From: JBNJGB01 sp051747385
GTDB taxonomy: Bacteria; Myxococcota_A; UBA9042; PHBI01; JACKFB01
DNA: 64,000 nucleotides
Direction of reading: 5' to 3'
Assembly (NCBI GenBank): GCA_051747385.1
Contig: JBNJGB010000005.1
Location: 62,001 to 126,000, forward strand
Of this stretch, positions 47,092 to 57,600 are shown piece after piece. Below the pieces are notes generated by a model. That model worked only from the letters and a program-made list of their open reading frames with translations. It searched no databases and was not told the DNA's origin. Position 1 is the stretch's first letter. Every line of letters starts with the position of its first letter. Position numbers and translations under genes: made by a program.

Positions 47092-47359
47092 ACCGGAAAG
47101 AGTGGACGCGGGCACCCCACACGCGCCTGCGAAAGGAACATGCGGTCTGTTTCCCCCCTCAGAGAAACACATGGGGCGACGTGTGGGATACCGCGTCCGC
47201 CCGCCCCCGGGCACCCGCCTTCCAAAGCAACCGTCGTGCCAAGAACCGGGACAGAGCGGGAATACAGCGCAGATCCCGACAAGCCGCCGTCGACGCCCGC
47301 CGTCCCCGCCTCGCGGCCCTCGGCGGGAGGTCCGCCGGTTGACGTGATGCGTCGGGTCG

Positions 47360-47376
47360 GTGACGAAACGCGTCAC
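47360..47376. promoter_or_regulatory. Operator-like dyad GTGACG-N5-CGTCAC
   Basis: Perfect 6-bp arms with a 5-bp centre in an otherwise empty convergent gap. It is related in sequence to the GACGCG-rich palindrome before ilvB, but not identical. Confidence 0.3.
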
Positions 47377-47531
47377 TACGGCGTGCAGCCAGATTGAGCC
47401 GGATGCGCCGAGCGAACGCTCCGAGGCCAAGGCGGGAGGAGGAGGCGTGCCTGGGGCACTTCGACGACGAGCAACGCCGGCCTCGGTGTGTGCAGCCGGG
47501 GCAGCAGGTTCCAGATGGCTGGGCGGCGTAG

Positions 47532-48743
47532 TCAGTCGACGGTCGGCCCCTCTCCCAGCAGCGCCAGGTCCCGGCGCAGCCAGTCGCGGGCGATGACCAT
47601 GAGGTGTACCTCGTCCGGACCGTCGGCGATGCGGGCCGCGCGGGCGTGCCGATACCAGTCGGAGAACGGCACGTCCGTGCTGTAGCCCAGGCCGCCGTGC
47701 ATCTGGATGGCGTCGTCGAGCACCCTGCACAGCAGGCGCGCCACGTGCAGCTTGCACATGGACGAGAAGGTCCGGGCCCTCCGGTCCTGCCCCTCGGCCA
47801 GCAGCCAGGCGCAGTGGAACGTCATCAGGTTCCCCGAGTGGATGCCCATGGCCGCCTCGGCGATCATCGCCTGGATCTGCTGGTGCCGCGCGAGAGGCTC
47901 CCCGAACGCCTGGCGGGAGGTGATGTAGGCCTTGCACATGGACAGGGTCCGATCGGCCAGGCCCAGCCAGCGCATGCAGTGGGTCAGCCGCGCCGGCACC
48001 AGCCGGGTCTGGGCGAGCCGGAAGCCCTGCCCCACCTTCCCCAGGATCGCCTCGTCCGGGACGCGCACCCCGTGGAAGCGCATCTCCGCCTCGTGGTGGG
48101 TGAGCAGGGGCTCCGCCATGGTGCCCACGTCGCGCACGTGCTCCACGCCCGCCGCGTGCCGGTCGACGATGAACATGGTGGCGCCGCTCCGGGGATCGTC
48201 GCCCGTGCGCGCCATGACGATGAGGAAGGCCGCGTCGCCGCCGCCCGTGGAGTACCACTTGTGGCCGTCGATGACCCACTCGTCTCCCTCGCGGCGCGCC
48301 GTGGTCCGCAGGTTCCGGGGGTCGGCGCCGGCCCCGGGCGCGGGCTCGGTCATGCAGAACGCGCTGGTGATCTCCCCGGCGCACAGCGGCGCGAGCCAGC
48401 GCTCCCGGATGGCCGGGCTGGCGGCCTGGAGGAGCAGGTCCATGTTGCCCTGGTCCGGCGCGTCGCAGTTGAAGACCGCGGCGCCCACGAGCGACCGGCC
48501 CATCTCCCGGAACAGGACGCACATGCCCATGACGCCCAGGCCGAGGCCCCCCACCTCCGGCGGCAGGTGCGGCGTCCAGAGGCCCGCCCCTCGCGCCTGT
48601 TCACGAAGCGCCTCCAGGGTGTCGTGGCGTCCCTCGCGATCCTCGGCCACGATCTGCGCCTCGGCGGGCAGGACGTGCTCCTCGACGAAGGCGCGGACGC
48701 GCCCCTGAAGCTCGCGGAGGTCGTCGGGCAGGCGGAAGTCCAT
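47532..48743 (-). CDS. Acyl-CoA dehydrogenase, ACAD10/11-like
   Basis: A 403-residue FAD-dependent dehydrogenase. The flavin-binding signature reads AFCMTEPAPGAGADPRNL and WYSTGGGDAAF. The C-terminal helical domain has RQAFGEPLARHQQIQAMIAE and QMHGGLGYSTDVPFSDWYRHARAARI. The ending RIADGPDEVHLMVIAR is typical of the ACAD10/11 branch. TGAGG lies before the ATG. It is third in a minus-strand set with an APH-type kinase and a DUF6285 protein. That mirrors the kinase-dehydrogenase fusion of vertebrate ACAD10/11, which handles 4-hydroxyacyl-CoAs. Confidence 0.92.
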   Translation of the reverse strand: MDFRLPDDLRELQGRVRAFVEEHVLPAEAQIVAEDREGRHDTLEALREQARGAGLWTPHLPPEVGGLGLGVMGMCVLFREMGRSLVGAAVFNCDAPDQGNMDLLLQAASPAIRERWLAPLCAGEITSAFCMTEPAPGAGADPRNLRTTARREGDEWVIDGHKWYSTGGGDAAFLIVMARTGDDPRSGATMFIVDRHAAGVEHVRDVGTMAEPLLTHHEAEMRFHGVRVPDEAILGKVGQGFRLAQTRLVPARLTHCMRWLGLADRTLSMCKAYITSRQAFGEPLARHQQIQAMIAEAAMGIHSGNLMTFHCAWLLAEGQDRRARTFSSMCKLHVARLLCRVLDDAIQMHGGLGYSTDVPFSDWYRHARAARIADGPDEVHLMVIARDWLRRDLALLGEGPTVD

Positions 48744-48750
48744 GGGGTCC

Positions 48751-49152
48751 TCACTCGATGCGGGTGGACAGGTCGAAGCGCGGGTTCACCACCGACAGCT
48801 TCTCGGCGAGGGTCCGCCGCACGTGCGCCGTGGCGGCGTCCTCGTCGACGTCCCCGGCCTCCAGCCGCTGCACGAGGCGGGCGTGGGCGGCCTCGAGGGC
48901 GTCCCGGCGGGCCTCGGCGCCGCAGATGGCCGGGTCCGGCGCGTCGTCGCCCAGGAGATCCGCGAGGCGCGCGATCTCCTCGGCCCAGTGGGCGTCCTCC
49001 GCGCGAAGCTCCCGCCGCACGACGCCCAGCACGTTCACCGCCACCAGGACCCGAAAGCGCAGGGCGGGATCCTCGATGGCGGGGATCACCGAGCCCTTCA
49101 GGAGGTCCCGCACGGCCTGCAGCAGCGTCTCGCGATCCGGCCGGTCCTGCAT
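48751..49152 (-). CDS. DUF6285 domain protein
   Basis: A 133-residue protein with the layout of the DUF6285 family: MQDRPDRETLLQAVRDLLKGSV, then RFRVLVAVNVLGVVRRELRAE, and a helical C-terminus. These genes are commonly found between an APH-type kinase and an ACAD10/11-like dehydrogenase, as here. The function is unknown; it may be a small accessory subunit of the pathway. The start is ATGA-overlapped with the kinase stop, and the dehydrogenase begins 7 bp after its own stop. Confidence 0.85.
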   Translation of the reverse strand: MQDRPDRETLLQAVRDLLKGSVIPAIEDPALRFRVLVAVNVLGVVRRELRAEDAHWAEEIARLADLLGDDAPDPAICGAEARRDALEAAHARLVQRLEAGDVDEDAATAHVRRTLAEKLSVVNPRFDLSTRIE

Positions 49153-50213
49153 CAGGCGTCCTCCCCGGGGCCTGCCCACGCGGGGCCGACCTCGATGAGC
49201 CGCAGGGCCTCCCACTCCATCTCGCAGGCCCGGCGGGCGATGGCGATCAGCTCGAAGTCCGGCACCTCCCCGGAGAGGTACCGCTCGCCCTGGTACGCGC
49301 AGGCGGCGCCCCAGCGGACGTTTCCCAGCACCTCCCACCAGTGCACGGTCTCCGGCACGACGGCCCGGTCCGTGGCGCGCTCGTAGGCCTCGTAGAAGCC
49401 GCGCCGGGAGCCGAAGCCGCCGACGGGGCGGTCCAGGGCGCCGAAGCGCCAGTCCCGGACGGAGATCCAGGCCAGGTCGTCGAACGGGCTGCCCCAGTGG
49501 GCGAACTCCCAGTCGAGGATGCCGGCCAGGCCGCCGGGCGTGACCATGAAGTTGCCCGTCCGGAAGTCCCCGTGGACGAGCGTGACCTCCCGGTCGGACG
49601 GGACGTTCGCCTCCAGCCAGCGCACGGCGAGGACCAGCGCCGGGTGGGGCTCGGGGAGCCGCGCGATCATGTCCCGCACGAACCGCACCGCGTGGGCGGC
49701 CGGGCCCCCCTCGACGGTGCGCTCCATGTCCGGCAGCGGCAGGTCCGGCGCCGTGGCCGGCGTGATGCCATGGATGCGCGCCAGGTTGTCCGCGAGCACC
49801 TCCGGGAGCCCGGCCCGGGCCTCCTCGAGGCGCGGATCCGAGACCACCTTCCGGCCGATGGCCACGCCGGGGACCCAGTCCAGGAAGTACGACCACGCGC
49901 CGCGCCGCAGCAGGTCCTTCAGCGGCCAGCGGACCACCGGCGAGCGGACGCCGGCGTCCACGGCGGCCCGGATCACCTCGAACTCCTCGCGCCGCGAGAT
50001 GCTCCCGGGCAGCGCGCTGGGGGTGTCGCCGCGGAGGACCAGCCGCCGCTCCCCCGCCAGGGGCCCCTCGGCGAAGCGGCAGTCCACGCGCACGTTGTCC
50101 TGGCAGGCGCCGCCGTGGAGCGGCTTCACGCGCGTCACCTCGACCGGGACGCCCGCCTGCTCCGAGAGCGCCTCCCCGATGCGACCCTCCAGGTCCCCGC
50201 CCGCGCCCGACAT
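49152..50213 (-). CDS. APH-type (phosphotransferase) kinase family protein
   Basis: A 353-residue aminoglycoside-phosphotransferase-fold kinase. The catalytic loop LVHGDFRTGNFMV gives D216 and N221, and the metal site ILDWEFAHWGSP gives D234, so it should be active. In this context the substrate is more likely a hydroxyacyl-CoA or hydroxy acid than an antibiotic. Phosphorylation followed by dehydrogenase-linked elimination is the proposed ACAD10/11 route. The start is uncertain: ATG at 50213 is used, and a GTG 11 codons earlier is the alternative. It overlaps the DUF6285 gene by 1 bp. Confidence 0.87.
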   Translation of the reverse strand: MSGAGGDLEGRIGEALSEQAGVPVEVTRVKPLHGGACQDNVRVDCRFAEGPLAGERRLVLRGDTPSALPGSISRREEFEVIRAAVDAGVRSPVVRWPLKDLLRRGAWSYFLDWVPGVAIGRKVVSDPRLEEARAGLPEVLADNLARIHGITPATAPDLPLPDMERTVEGGPAAHAVRFVRDMIARLPEPHPALVLAVRWLEANVPSDREVTLVHGDFRTGNFMVTPGGLAGILDWEFAHWGSPFDDLAWISVRDWRFGALDRPVGGFGSRRGFYEAYERATDRAVVPETVHWWEVLGNVRWGAACAYQGERYLSGEVPDFELIAIARRACEMEWEALRLIEVGPAWAGPGEDA

Positions 50214-50308
50214 GACTTCGCCCGCGCCGTGGCCCACACTTCCCTCGCTCGTGGTGTCGGAACCCCTCGACCTCATCACGACCGCCCACTCCACGCAAGG
50301 AGGCGCCC

Positions 50309-51073
50309 ATGCCCGTCCACGTGCACCGAGACGGCCCCGTCACCACCGTCGTCCTGGACCGGCCCGACGTCCGCAACGCCGTGGACCGCGAGACGGCCGA
50401 GGCCCTGGCCGACGCCTTCCGCGCGTTCGAGGCCGACGAGGAGGCCCGGGTGGCGGTGCTGCACGGCGACCACGGCACCTTCTGCGCCGGGGCCGACCTG
50501 AGGGCGGTGGCCGAGGGGCGGCCGAACCGCGTCGCGCCGGACGGGGACGGACCCATGGGGCCGACGCGCATGGTCCTCGACAAGCCGGTCGTCGCGTCCA
50601 TCGCGGGCCACGCCGTGGCCGGGGGCCTGGAGCTCGCCCTCTGGTGCGACCTCCGGGTCATGGAGGAGGACGCGATCCTGGGCGTGTTCTGCCGCCGGTG
50701 GGGCGTGCCGCTCATCGACGGCGGGACGGTCCGCCTGCCGCGCGTGGTCGGCATGGGCCGCGCCATGGATCTCATCCTGACCGGGCGCCCGGTCCACGCC
50801 GACGAGGCCCTCGACATCGGCCTGGTCAACCGCGTCGTGCCGTCGGGGACGGCCCGGGAGCGCGCCGAGGCCCTGGCCCGCGAGATCGCCGCCTTCCCCC
50901 AGGTGTGCCTGCGCGGGGACCGGCGCTCCGCCTACGAGCAGTGGGACCTGCCCTTCGGGGAGGCCCTCGCCAACGAGCTTCGGCACGGCCGTCGGGCGCT
51001 CGACGCGGAAGCCGTCGCCGGGGCCTCGCGGTTCGCGGGCGGCGCGGGGCGCCACGGGACCTTCGAGGACTGA
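50309..51073 (+). CDS. Enoyl-CoA hydratase/isomerase family protein
   Basis: A 254-residue crotonase-fold enzyme. The oxyanion-hole residues lie in FCAGADL (58-64) and GHAVAGGLELALW (100-112), which includes E108. GVPLIDGGTVRLPRVVG follows. AAGGAGGCGCCC precedes the ATG. It is divergent from the kinase-DUF6285-dehydrogenase operon with 95 bp between them. It could hydrate the enoyl-CoA that pathway makes. The exact substrate cannot be determined. Confidence 0.9.
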   Translation: MPVHVHRDGPVTTVVLDRPDVRNAVDRETAEALADAFRAFEADEEARVAVLHGDHGTFCAGADLRAVAEGRPNRVAPDGDGPMGPTRMVLDKPVVASIAGHAVAGGLELALWCDLRVMEEDAILGVFCRRWGVPLIDGGTVRLPRVVGMGRAMDLILTGRPVHADEALDIGLVNRVVPSGTARERAEALAREIAAFPQVCLRGDRRSAYEQWDLPFGEALANELRHGRRALDAEAVAGASRFAGGAGRHGTFED

Positions 51074-51082
51074 CGACTCCCT

Positions 51083-51454
51083 CTACCTGCCCAGCTCCTC
51101 GCGCACCTTGGCGACCACGTCCTCCGGATCGGCGGGCTTGGGCAGGAAGCCCGCGAAGCCCACGGACACCTCGTGGGCGTCGTCCAGGATGTCCGTGTAG
51201 GCGGACACGGCGATGATGTGTACGTCGTCGCCCCCGGGGAACGAGCGGATCTCCTTCGCCAGGTCCACGCCCTCCATGTCGGGCAGCAGCAGATCCTGGA
51301 GCACCACGTCGGGCATGCGCTGCCGGATCAGGTCGAGGGCCTCCTGCCCGTCGCCGGCCTCCAGCACCACCATGCCCTCGTCCTCCAGGCGGCTGCGGAG
51401 CCGATGACGGAAGGTCGCGCTCTCCTCGATGATCAGGACCGTCGGTGCGCTCAT
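51083..51454 (-). CDS. Single-domain response regulator
   Basis: A 123-residue CheY-like receiver. The acidic pair is E10-E11 (Glu rather than Asp), the phospho-acceptor is D54 in VVLQDLLLPDM, and the conserved lysine is K106 in FLPKPADP. No output domain is present. GGGGGGAGG precedes the ATG. It is convergent with the hydratase (9-bp gap) and divergent from the giant TPR gene. Its cognate kinase is not adjacent. Confidence 0.92.
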   Translation of the reverse strand: MSAPTVLIIEESATFRHRLRSRLEDEGMVVLEAGDGQEALDLIRQRMPDVVLQDLLLPDMEGVDLAKEIRSFPGGDDVHIIAVSAYTDILDDAHEVSVGFAGFLPKPADPEDVVAKVREELGR

Positions 51455-51558
51455 CGCCTCCCCCCTCGGACGCCCCGCGCAGCACCGCGTCGCGGCACCC
51501 CCATGGTCGCACCCCGTCCCCGACGTTCGCAAGCCGTTCCCTGCGTCGGTTCGCCCGG

Positions 51559-51588
51559 TTGTGGGGCCCGCAGTGCCTGCGGTATACA
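51559..51588 (+). promoter_or_regulatory. Promoter of the giant TPR gene
   Basis: TTGTGG (51559-51564), 18-bp spacer, TATACA (51583-51588). This is the closest match to a standard sigma-70 -10 box in the window. The gene starts at 51623 after GGGGAG. Confidence 0.6.
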
Positions 51589-51622
51589 GGCGCGGACGCT
51601 GGGAAGTGAGCCGGGGAGCCAC

Positions 51623-54600
51623 GTGGCGGGCATCGAAGAACTCCTGGAACGCCTCGGGGACGACCCCACCGACGCCGAAGCGCTGGCGCGCTTCACCGGG
51701 GCGTGCCTCGAGCATGACGACCACGAGCGCCTCCTGGCGGGCTACGAGCGCGTCGTGGACGCGCTGCCGCCGGAGCGCTGGCCGCACGTGGCGGCCTCGC
51801 TGGCCCGTCAGCTCGAGGCCCGGGCGCGGGACGCCCCGGATCGCGACGCCGCGGAGTTCCTCCTGCGCGCGGCCAGCCTCTGGCGCCTCCTCGACCAGGG
51901 TAGCGGCCAGACGGCCGTGGCGACCGCCCTGAGCAGCGCCTGGCGCCGCTTCCCGGATCGGCGCGTGGTGGAGCAGGCCTGGGAGGTCCTGGGCGGCCCG
52001 CCGCTGGAGGAGGCGCCGGACGCCCTCCTCGTCGCCCGCTCCCAGGTCGCCCCGCCCCAGACCCGGCGGGTGGTGCTCGGCGCCCTGGCCGATCGCTGGA
52101 TGGAGGCCGGTCGCGACGACGACGCTCGCGCCGTCCTCCAGGAGCTCGCCGAGCTGGCGCCCGACGATCCGGAGGTGACCCGGCGCCTGGAGGCCCTCGC
52201 GCCCGTGCCCGGGGAGGAGGTCCCGGCCGAGCCGCCGCCCCCGGCTCCCCCGACGCCCCGTCCGCGCCGCCCCGGGGTGCGCACCCGCGCCGACACGGCC
52301 CATGAGGACGAGGGAGCCGCGCGCGCGACCGTGCGCGAGCTGAAGGCGAGCCTGGAGGACGCCTCGCCGGCCCTGGAGGTGGTCCTGCGCCGGCGCCTGT
52401 TCCAGCGCCTGCGAGAGGACCTGGAGGCTCCCGAGGAGGCCGCCGAGGCCCTGCGCTTCCCGGCAGAGGTCCCGGAAGGCGCGCGCGAGGCCCTGCAGCG
52501 GGCGAAGGAGCGCGCCGAGGCCGGCGACCCGGAGCAGGCGGTGGCCCTGCTGAGCGACGCGGCGCGCGCCACGACGGACCAGGACGAGCAGGTCCCCCTG
52601 CTCCTGGAGGCGGCCCGCCTGCTGGAGGCGGTGCTCGACGACGCCGAGGGCGCCGAGAAGGCCTATCGCCGCCTGCGCATCGTGGACCCGATGTCCCTGC
52701 CGGTGCTCACCTTCTACCGGGACTGGTACGCGGAGCGCGACGAGCCGCGCCGGGCGTACGCCACCCTCTCCCAGCTCCATGGGGCCCTCGAGGGACCTGA
52801 GCTGGCCGGGGAGCGCATCGGCGTCGCCCTGGAGATGGCAGACCTGGCCGACTCGGAGCTGGACAGCCGCGACAAGGCCATCGAGGCGTGGCGCCGGGTG
52901 CTGGCCGACGACCCTCTCCACGAGCAGGCGAACGAGGAGCTCCGCCGGCTGTACGCGGAGACGAAGCGCTGGCACGCGCTGGCCGACCACCTGGACACCT
53001 GGGTGCGCCGGCTCCCCCCGGACGCCGTGGACCGCAAGGTGGAGCTGCTCTTCGACCTCATCGGCATCTACCAGGATCCCGAGCGCCTCCCGATGGACGA
53101 CATGGTCATCGCGACCTACCAGCGCATCGTCGCGCTGGCGCCCACGGATCGGACCGCGCTGGACAGCCTGGCCCGGCGCTACGAGGACCGGGAGCGCTGG
53201 ACGGACCTGGTGGAGGTCCTTTCCCGCAAGGTCGAGCTCACCGCCGACCCCGCGGAGCTGCTGGACCTGTTCGGGCGCATCGCGGACCTCTACCTGGAGC
53301 GCATCCGCTCCGACACCGAGGCCATCCCGGTCCTGGAGCGGATCCTGGAGCTGGATCCGGGCCACATCGACGTCATCCGGCGCCTGCGCCAGATCCACCG
53401 GCGGCGCCATGACTCGGAGCGCCTGTACGCCACCTACCAGCGGGAGCTGAGCCTCCTGGAGGGCCCGGAGCGCCTGGACGTGCTGGTGGAGCTGGCCACC
53501 CTCGCCACCGAGGAGCTCTTCCACCACGACGAGGCCATCGCCTGGTGGCGCGACGTGCTGGCCATCGACCCGTCCCACGCCCGCGCCCTGGAGGCCCTCC
53601 AGGAGCTGACGGCCGAGCAGCAGGACTGGCCCGGCTACGTCCGCCTCCTGGAGCAGCGGCTCGAGGGCGCCATCACCCGCAAGAAGCGCGTGGAGATCCT
53701 CCAGGAGCTGGGCGAGGTCCTCCACGGCCGCCTGGGCGACGAGGATCGCGCCCTGGAGATCTTCGCCGAGATCTGCGAGCTGAGCCCGTTCAACAGCCGG
53801 GCCCGCCACTTCCTCCAGCGCATCTACGCCGGGCGGCGCGCCTGGGAGGATCTGCGCGCCCTGTACGTGCCGCGCGAGGACTGGAAGGGCTACGCGGCCA
53901 TGCTCCGGGACTTCGCGCGCGAGACCGACGATCCCGAGCTGTCCGCCGACGTGCACCGGGAGATCGCCCGGACCGAGTCGGAGCTCCTCGGCGCGCCGGC
54001 GCGGGCGTGGAAGAGTCTCCTCGCCGGGCTGCAGGCCGCCCCGCACCGGGTCGACCTGGCCCGCCTCCTCCTCGACGAGCACGGGGATCGGCTGGGCGAC
54101 GATCCCCGCTCCACCGCGCTGGAGACCGTCGCGCGACACGGGGAGGCGCCGGCGGAGCAGGAGACCGCCTGGCGAGAGCTCGCCGAGCTGCGCGCGCGCC
54201 AGGGGGACGACGTCGGCGCGCGGGACGCGTGGGGCCAGGCCCTGCTCCTGGGTGCCGAGAGCGGGCGGGTGGACGCCCTCGGGCCGTTCGAGGAGGCGGC
54301 GGCCGCCGTCGGCGACTGGGAGGAGGTCGCGCGCGTCCTGGGCGAGGCCCTCGGGCGGCTGCCGGACGACGGCGACCAGGGCCGCGTCGCCCTCTACCGG
54401 AGCCTGGGCGCCCTTCACCGGCGCCACCTGGGCGATCCGTCGGGGGCCGTCACCCACTATCGCTGGGTCCTCCAGCTCCAGCCCGGCGACGCCGAGTCCC
54501 TGGACGCCCTGGAGGAGATCCACCTCAGCCGCCACGACTTCGAGGGCCTGGAGGAGGTGCTGCGCCTCCGCGCGGAGGAGGCCGCCCGCCCCGAGGAGGC

Positions 54601-57600
54601 CCGCGCCGCGCGCAGGCGCCTGGGACAGCTCTACGAGGACGTCTTCACGGACCTGGAGGCGGCCGCGGCCGTGTACCAGCGCCTCCTCGACCAGGATCCC
54701 GACGACGCCGAGGCGCTCACGTCGCTGGAGCGCGTGCTGGCGATGGACGAGGCCTGGCCGGAGCTGGCCGCGGCCCTGGAGGACGTCCTCCCCCACGTCG
54801 CGTCACCGGCCCGCCAGGCGTCGGTCGCCCTGGACCTCGCCCGCCTGTACCGGGAGCGCGTCGGGGATCCGGGGCTGGCCGCGGAGCGCCTGCGCGACCT
54901 CCTGGAGCACCCCGAGGCCGACCGCGCCGAGATCCTCGGGCTCCTGGAGGAGATGCTGGAGGGCCGCGAGGAGCCGGAGGCGGTGGCCCCGATCCTGGAG
55001 CAGCACTACCGCGCCGAGGGGGACGACGCCGACCTGGCCCGCGTGCTGGAGGTGCGCCTCGGGACGAGCGCCCTGCCGGACGAGCGCCTCGCCCTGGCCC
55101 GAGAGCTCGCGACGCTGTACGAGGAGCGCCTGGGCGACGCCGCCGGGGCCTTCCGTGCCCGCGCGGCCGCGTTCCGCCTGGACCCCGACGACCAGGAGAC
55201 CTGGTCGGAGCTGGAGCGCCTCGCCGAGCCGGCCGGCGGGTGGGAGGACCTCGCCGCCCTGTGGCGCGCGGCCGTGGACGAGGACGCCGGCCCGGAGACG
55301 CCCCGCCCCTCCGCCCGGGACGACCGGGACGCGCTGCGGATCGCCCTGGCCCGGATCCTCCGGGAGCGCCTGGACGCCGAGGACGAGGCGATCCGCCTGT
55401 ACGAGGCGGTGCTGTCGCAGCCGGAGCGCCTCGCCGCACACCCCGAGGTCGTCGAGGACCTGGACGCGCTCTACGAGGCACGCGGCGACGACGAGGCCCT
55501 CGCGGCCCTGCGCCTGGCGGCCGCCGAGCACGTCCTGGAGGGCGCGGAGCGGCGGCGGAGGCTGCTCGAAGCCTGCGACCTCCTGGCGGGCCCGCTCGGC
55601 CGGCTGGAGGAGGCCGTCGGGCACTGGGAGCGCCTCGTCCGCGAGGATCCGTCGGACGACACCGCCGCGCGGCACCTGGAGACGGGCCTCGAGGAGCTGG
55701 GGCGCTGGGACGATCTGGAGGCGCTTCTCACCCAGCGCATGGAGGGCCAGGAGGCACCGGAGCGCGTCGATCGCGCCCGCCTCCGGCGCGCCTTCGTGCG
55801 CCTGGAGGAGCTGGGCAGGACCGCCGACGGCGTGGAGGACCTCCTGGCGCTGGCCCCGAGCGAGGCGGTGGGGGCGGACGCGCGCGACGTCCTGCTGGAC
55901 CTCGCGGGGCGCGACGACGTCCCGGCCGCCCTGCGGCTGCGGATCCTGGACGACCTGGACGCGCACTTCGAGGCCACGGGCGACGCGTGGGGCCGCTCGG
56001 CCCTGCTGGAGGTCCGCGCGTCCGGGGCCTCCTCCGCCGCGGATCGGGCGCGCTTCCTCGCGGAGGCCGGCCGGGCCCTGGCCGCTCCGGAGCAGGCCGG
56101 GGAGCGGCTCGCAGAGGACGAGGCGGCCGTGCGCCGGGCCTTCGGCCTCTACGCACGGTCCCTGGAGACCGCGCCCGGGCAGGACGAGCCCGCCGAGGCC
56201 ATGGAGGCGCTCGCGCGGGCCCGCGGCGCCCTGGACGAGCTCCTGGAGCGGCTGTCCGCGATCGCGGACGGGTGCGTCCGCCCCGGCCCGGCCGCGACCA
56301 TTCGTGGGCGGGTGGCGCGCCTCGCCGAGCGGGACCTGGGCGAGCCGGAGCGAGCCATCGAGGCCTGGCGCGGGGTCGCGGAGGCCGGCGCCGGGGTCGA
56401 CGCGAAGCTCCGGGAGGAGGCGCTCGACGCCCTCGACCGCCTCCTCGGCGAGGTGGGCCGCCCGGAGGAGCGGGTGGACGTCCTGCTCCACCGCGCGGAG
56501 CTGACGCCCCAGCCGTCCGTCCGCCTGGGCCACCTCAAGGACGCGGCCGGCCTCCTCCACGACCTGGGCCGGATCGGCGACGCCGTGGACGCCCTGCGGA
56601 AGATCCTGTGGGAGACCCGCGCGACCCGCCGCCCGGACCTCCTCGCGGAGCGGGAGACGGCCACCGCGCACCTGGAGACGCTGCTGGGCGAGGCCGGCCG
56701 CCACGAGGAGCTGGTGGACCTCCTGGTGGACGGCGCGGACGCGTTCGGGCGCACGGAGGCCGCGCGCCGCCAGCTCCACCGGGCGGCCGAGGTGGCGGAG
56801 CGCGACCTGGAGGATCGGCCGCGCGCCATCTCCATCCTGGAGCGGGTGCGGGACCTGGAGCCCCTCGACGGCGTCGCGCTGGAGCGCCTGGATCGCCTCT
56901 ACCAGGAGGAGGAGCGCTGGGAGGACAAGGCGCGCCTGCTGGAGTCGCGGCTCGAGGTGGCCGAGGAGGCCGGCGACGAGGAGGCGCGGCGCACCCTGCT
57001 CTTCACCCTCGGGCAGATCCGCGACAACCGGCTGGACGATCCGACCGGGGCGGTCGCCGCCTACGAGGCGATCCTGGCCCGGGAGCCCGGCTTCCCTCCG
57101 GCGCGCGCCGCCCTGGAGGCCCGCCCGGACGACGATCCGGCGGCGCCCCGGGCCCGCCTCGCCCTTGCGGACGCCTACCGGCGAACGGAGGAGCCCGAGC
57201 CCCTCGCGCGGACCCTGGAGGCCGCCCTGGCCGCGGGCGACGCACCCGACGAGGCGTCCGCGCTGCGCACGGAGCTGGTGGGCCTCTTCCTCGGCCCCCT
57301 GGACACCCCGGAGCGGGGCTGGGCGCAGGCCGCCGACCGGCTCCGCGCGGAGCCGGACGACCTGGACGCCCGGGATCTCGCCGTGCGCGCGGGGCTGGCG
57401 GCCGGGGGGACCGGGGACCTCGTGGAGCTGCTGGCCGACGTGGCGCTCGGGCTCCCGGACGCGGGGTCGCGCAGCGCCCGGCTGGAGTCGGACCTGGAGG
57501 CCCTGCGCGGGGAGGGCCTGGACACGCCCCGCCTGCTGCCCCTGTGGCGCGCCCTGCTGGATGTGGCTCCCGCTCACGAGGAGGCGACGGACGTCCTGGA

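Larger units (their letters stand above)
46952..47531. other. 580-bp gap between convergent genes
   Basis: No credible gene is seen. It holds a large hairpin (47061-47091) and a 17-bp dyad, GTGACG-AAACG-CGTCAC (47360-47376), about 20 bp after a TTGACG. The latter looks like an operator without an adjacent gene. Confidence 0.4.

Noticed and set aside
49152..50213. Aminoglycoside resistance gene
   Set aside because: APH fold is shared by many kinases; linkage with DUF6285 and an ACAD10/11-like dehydrogenase points to acyl-CoA metabolism.
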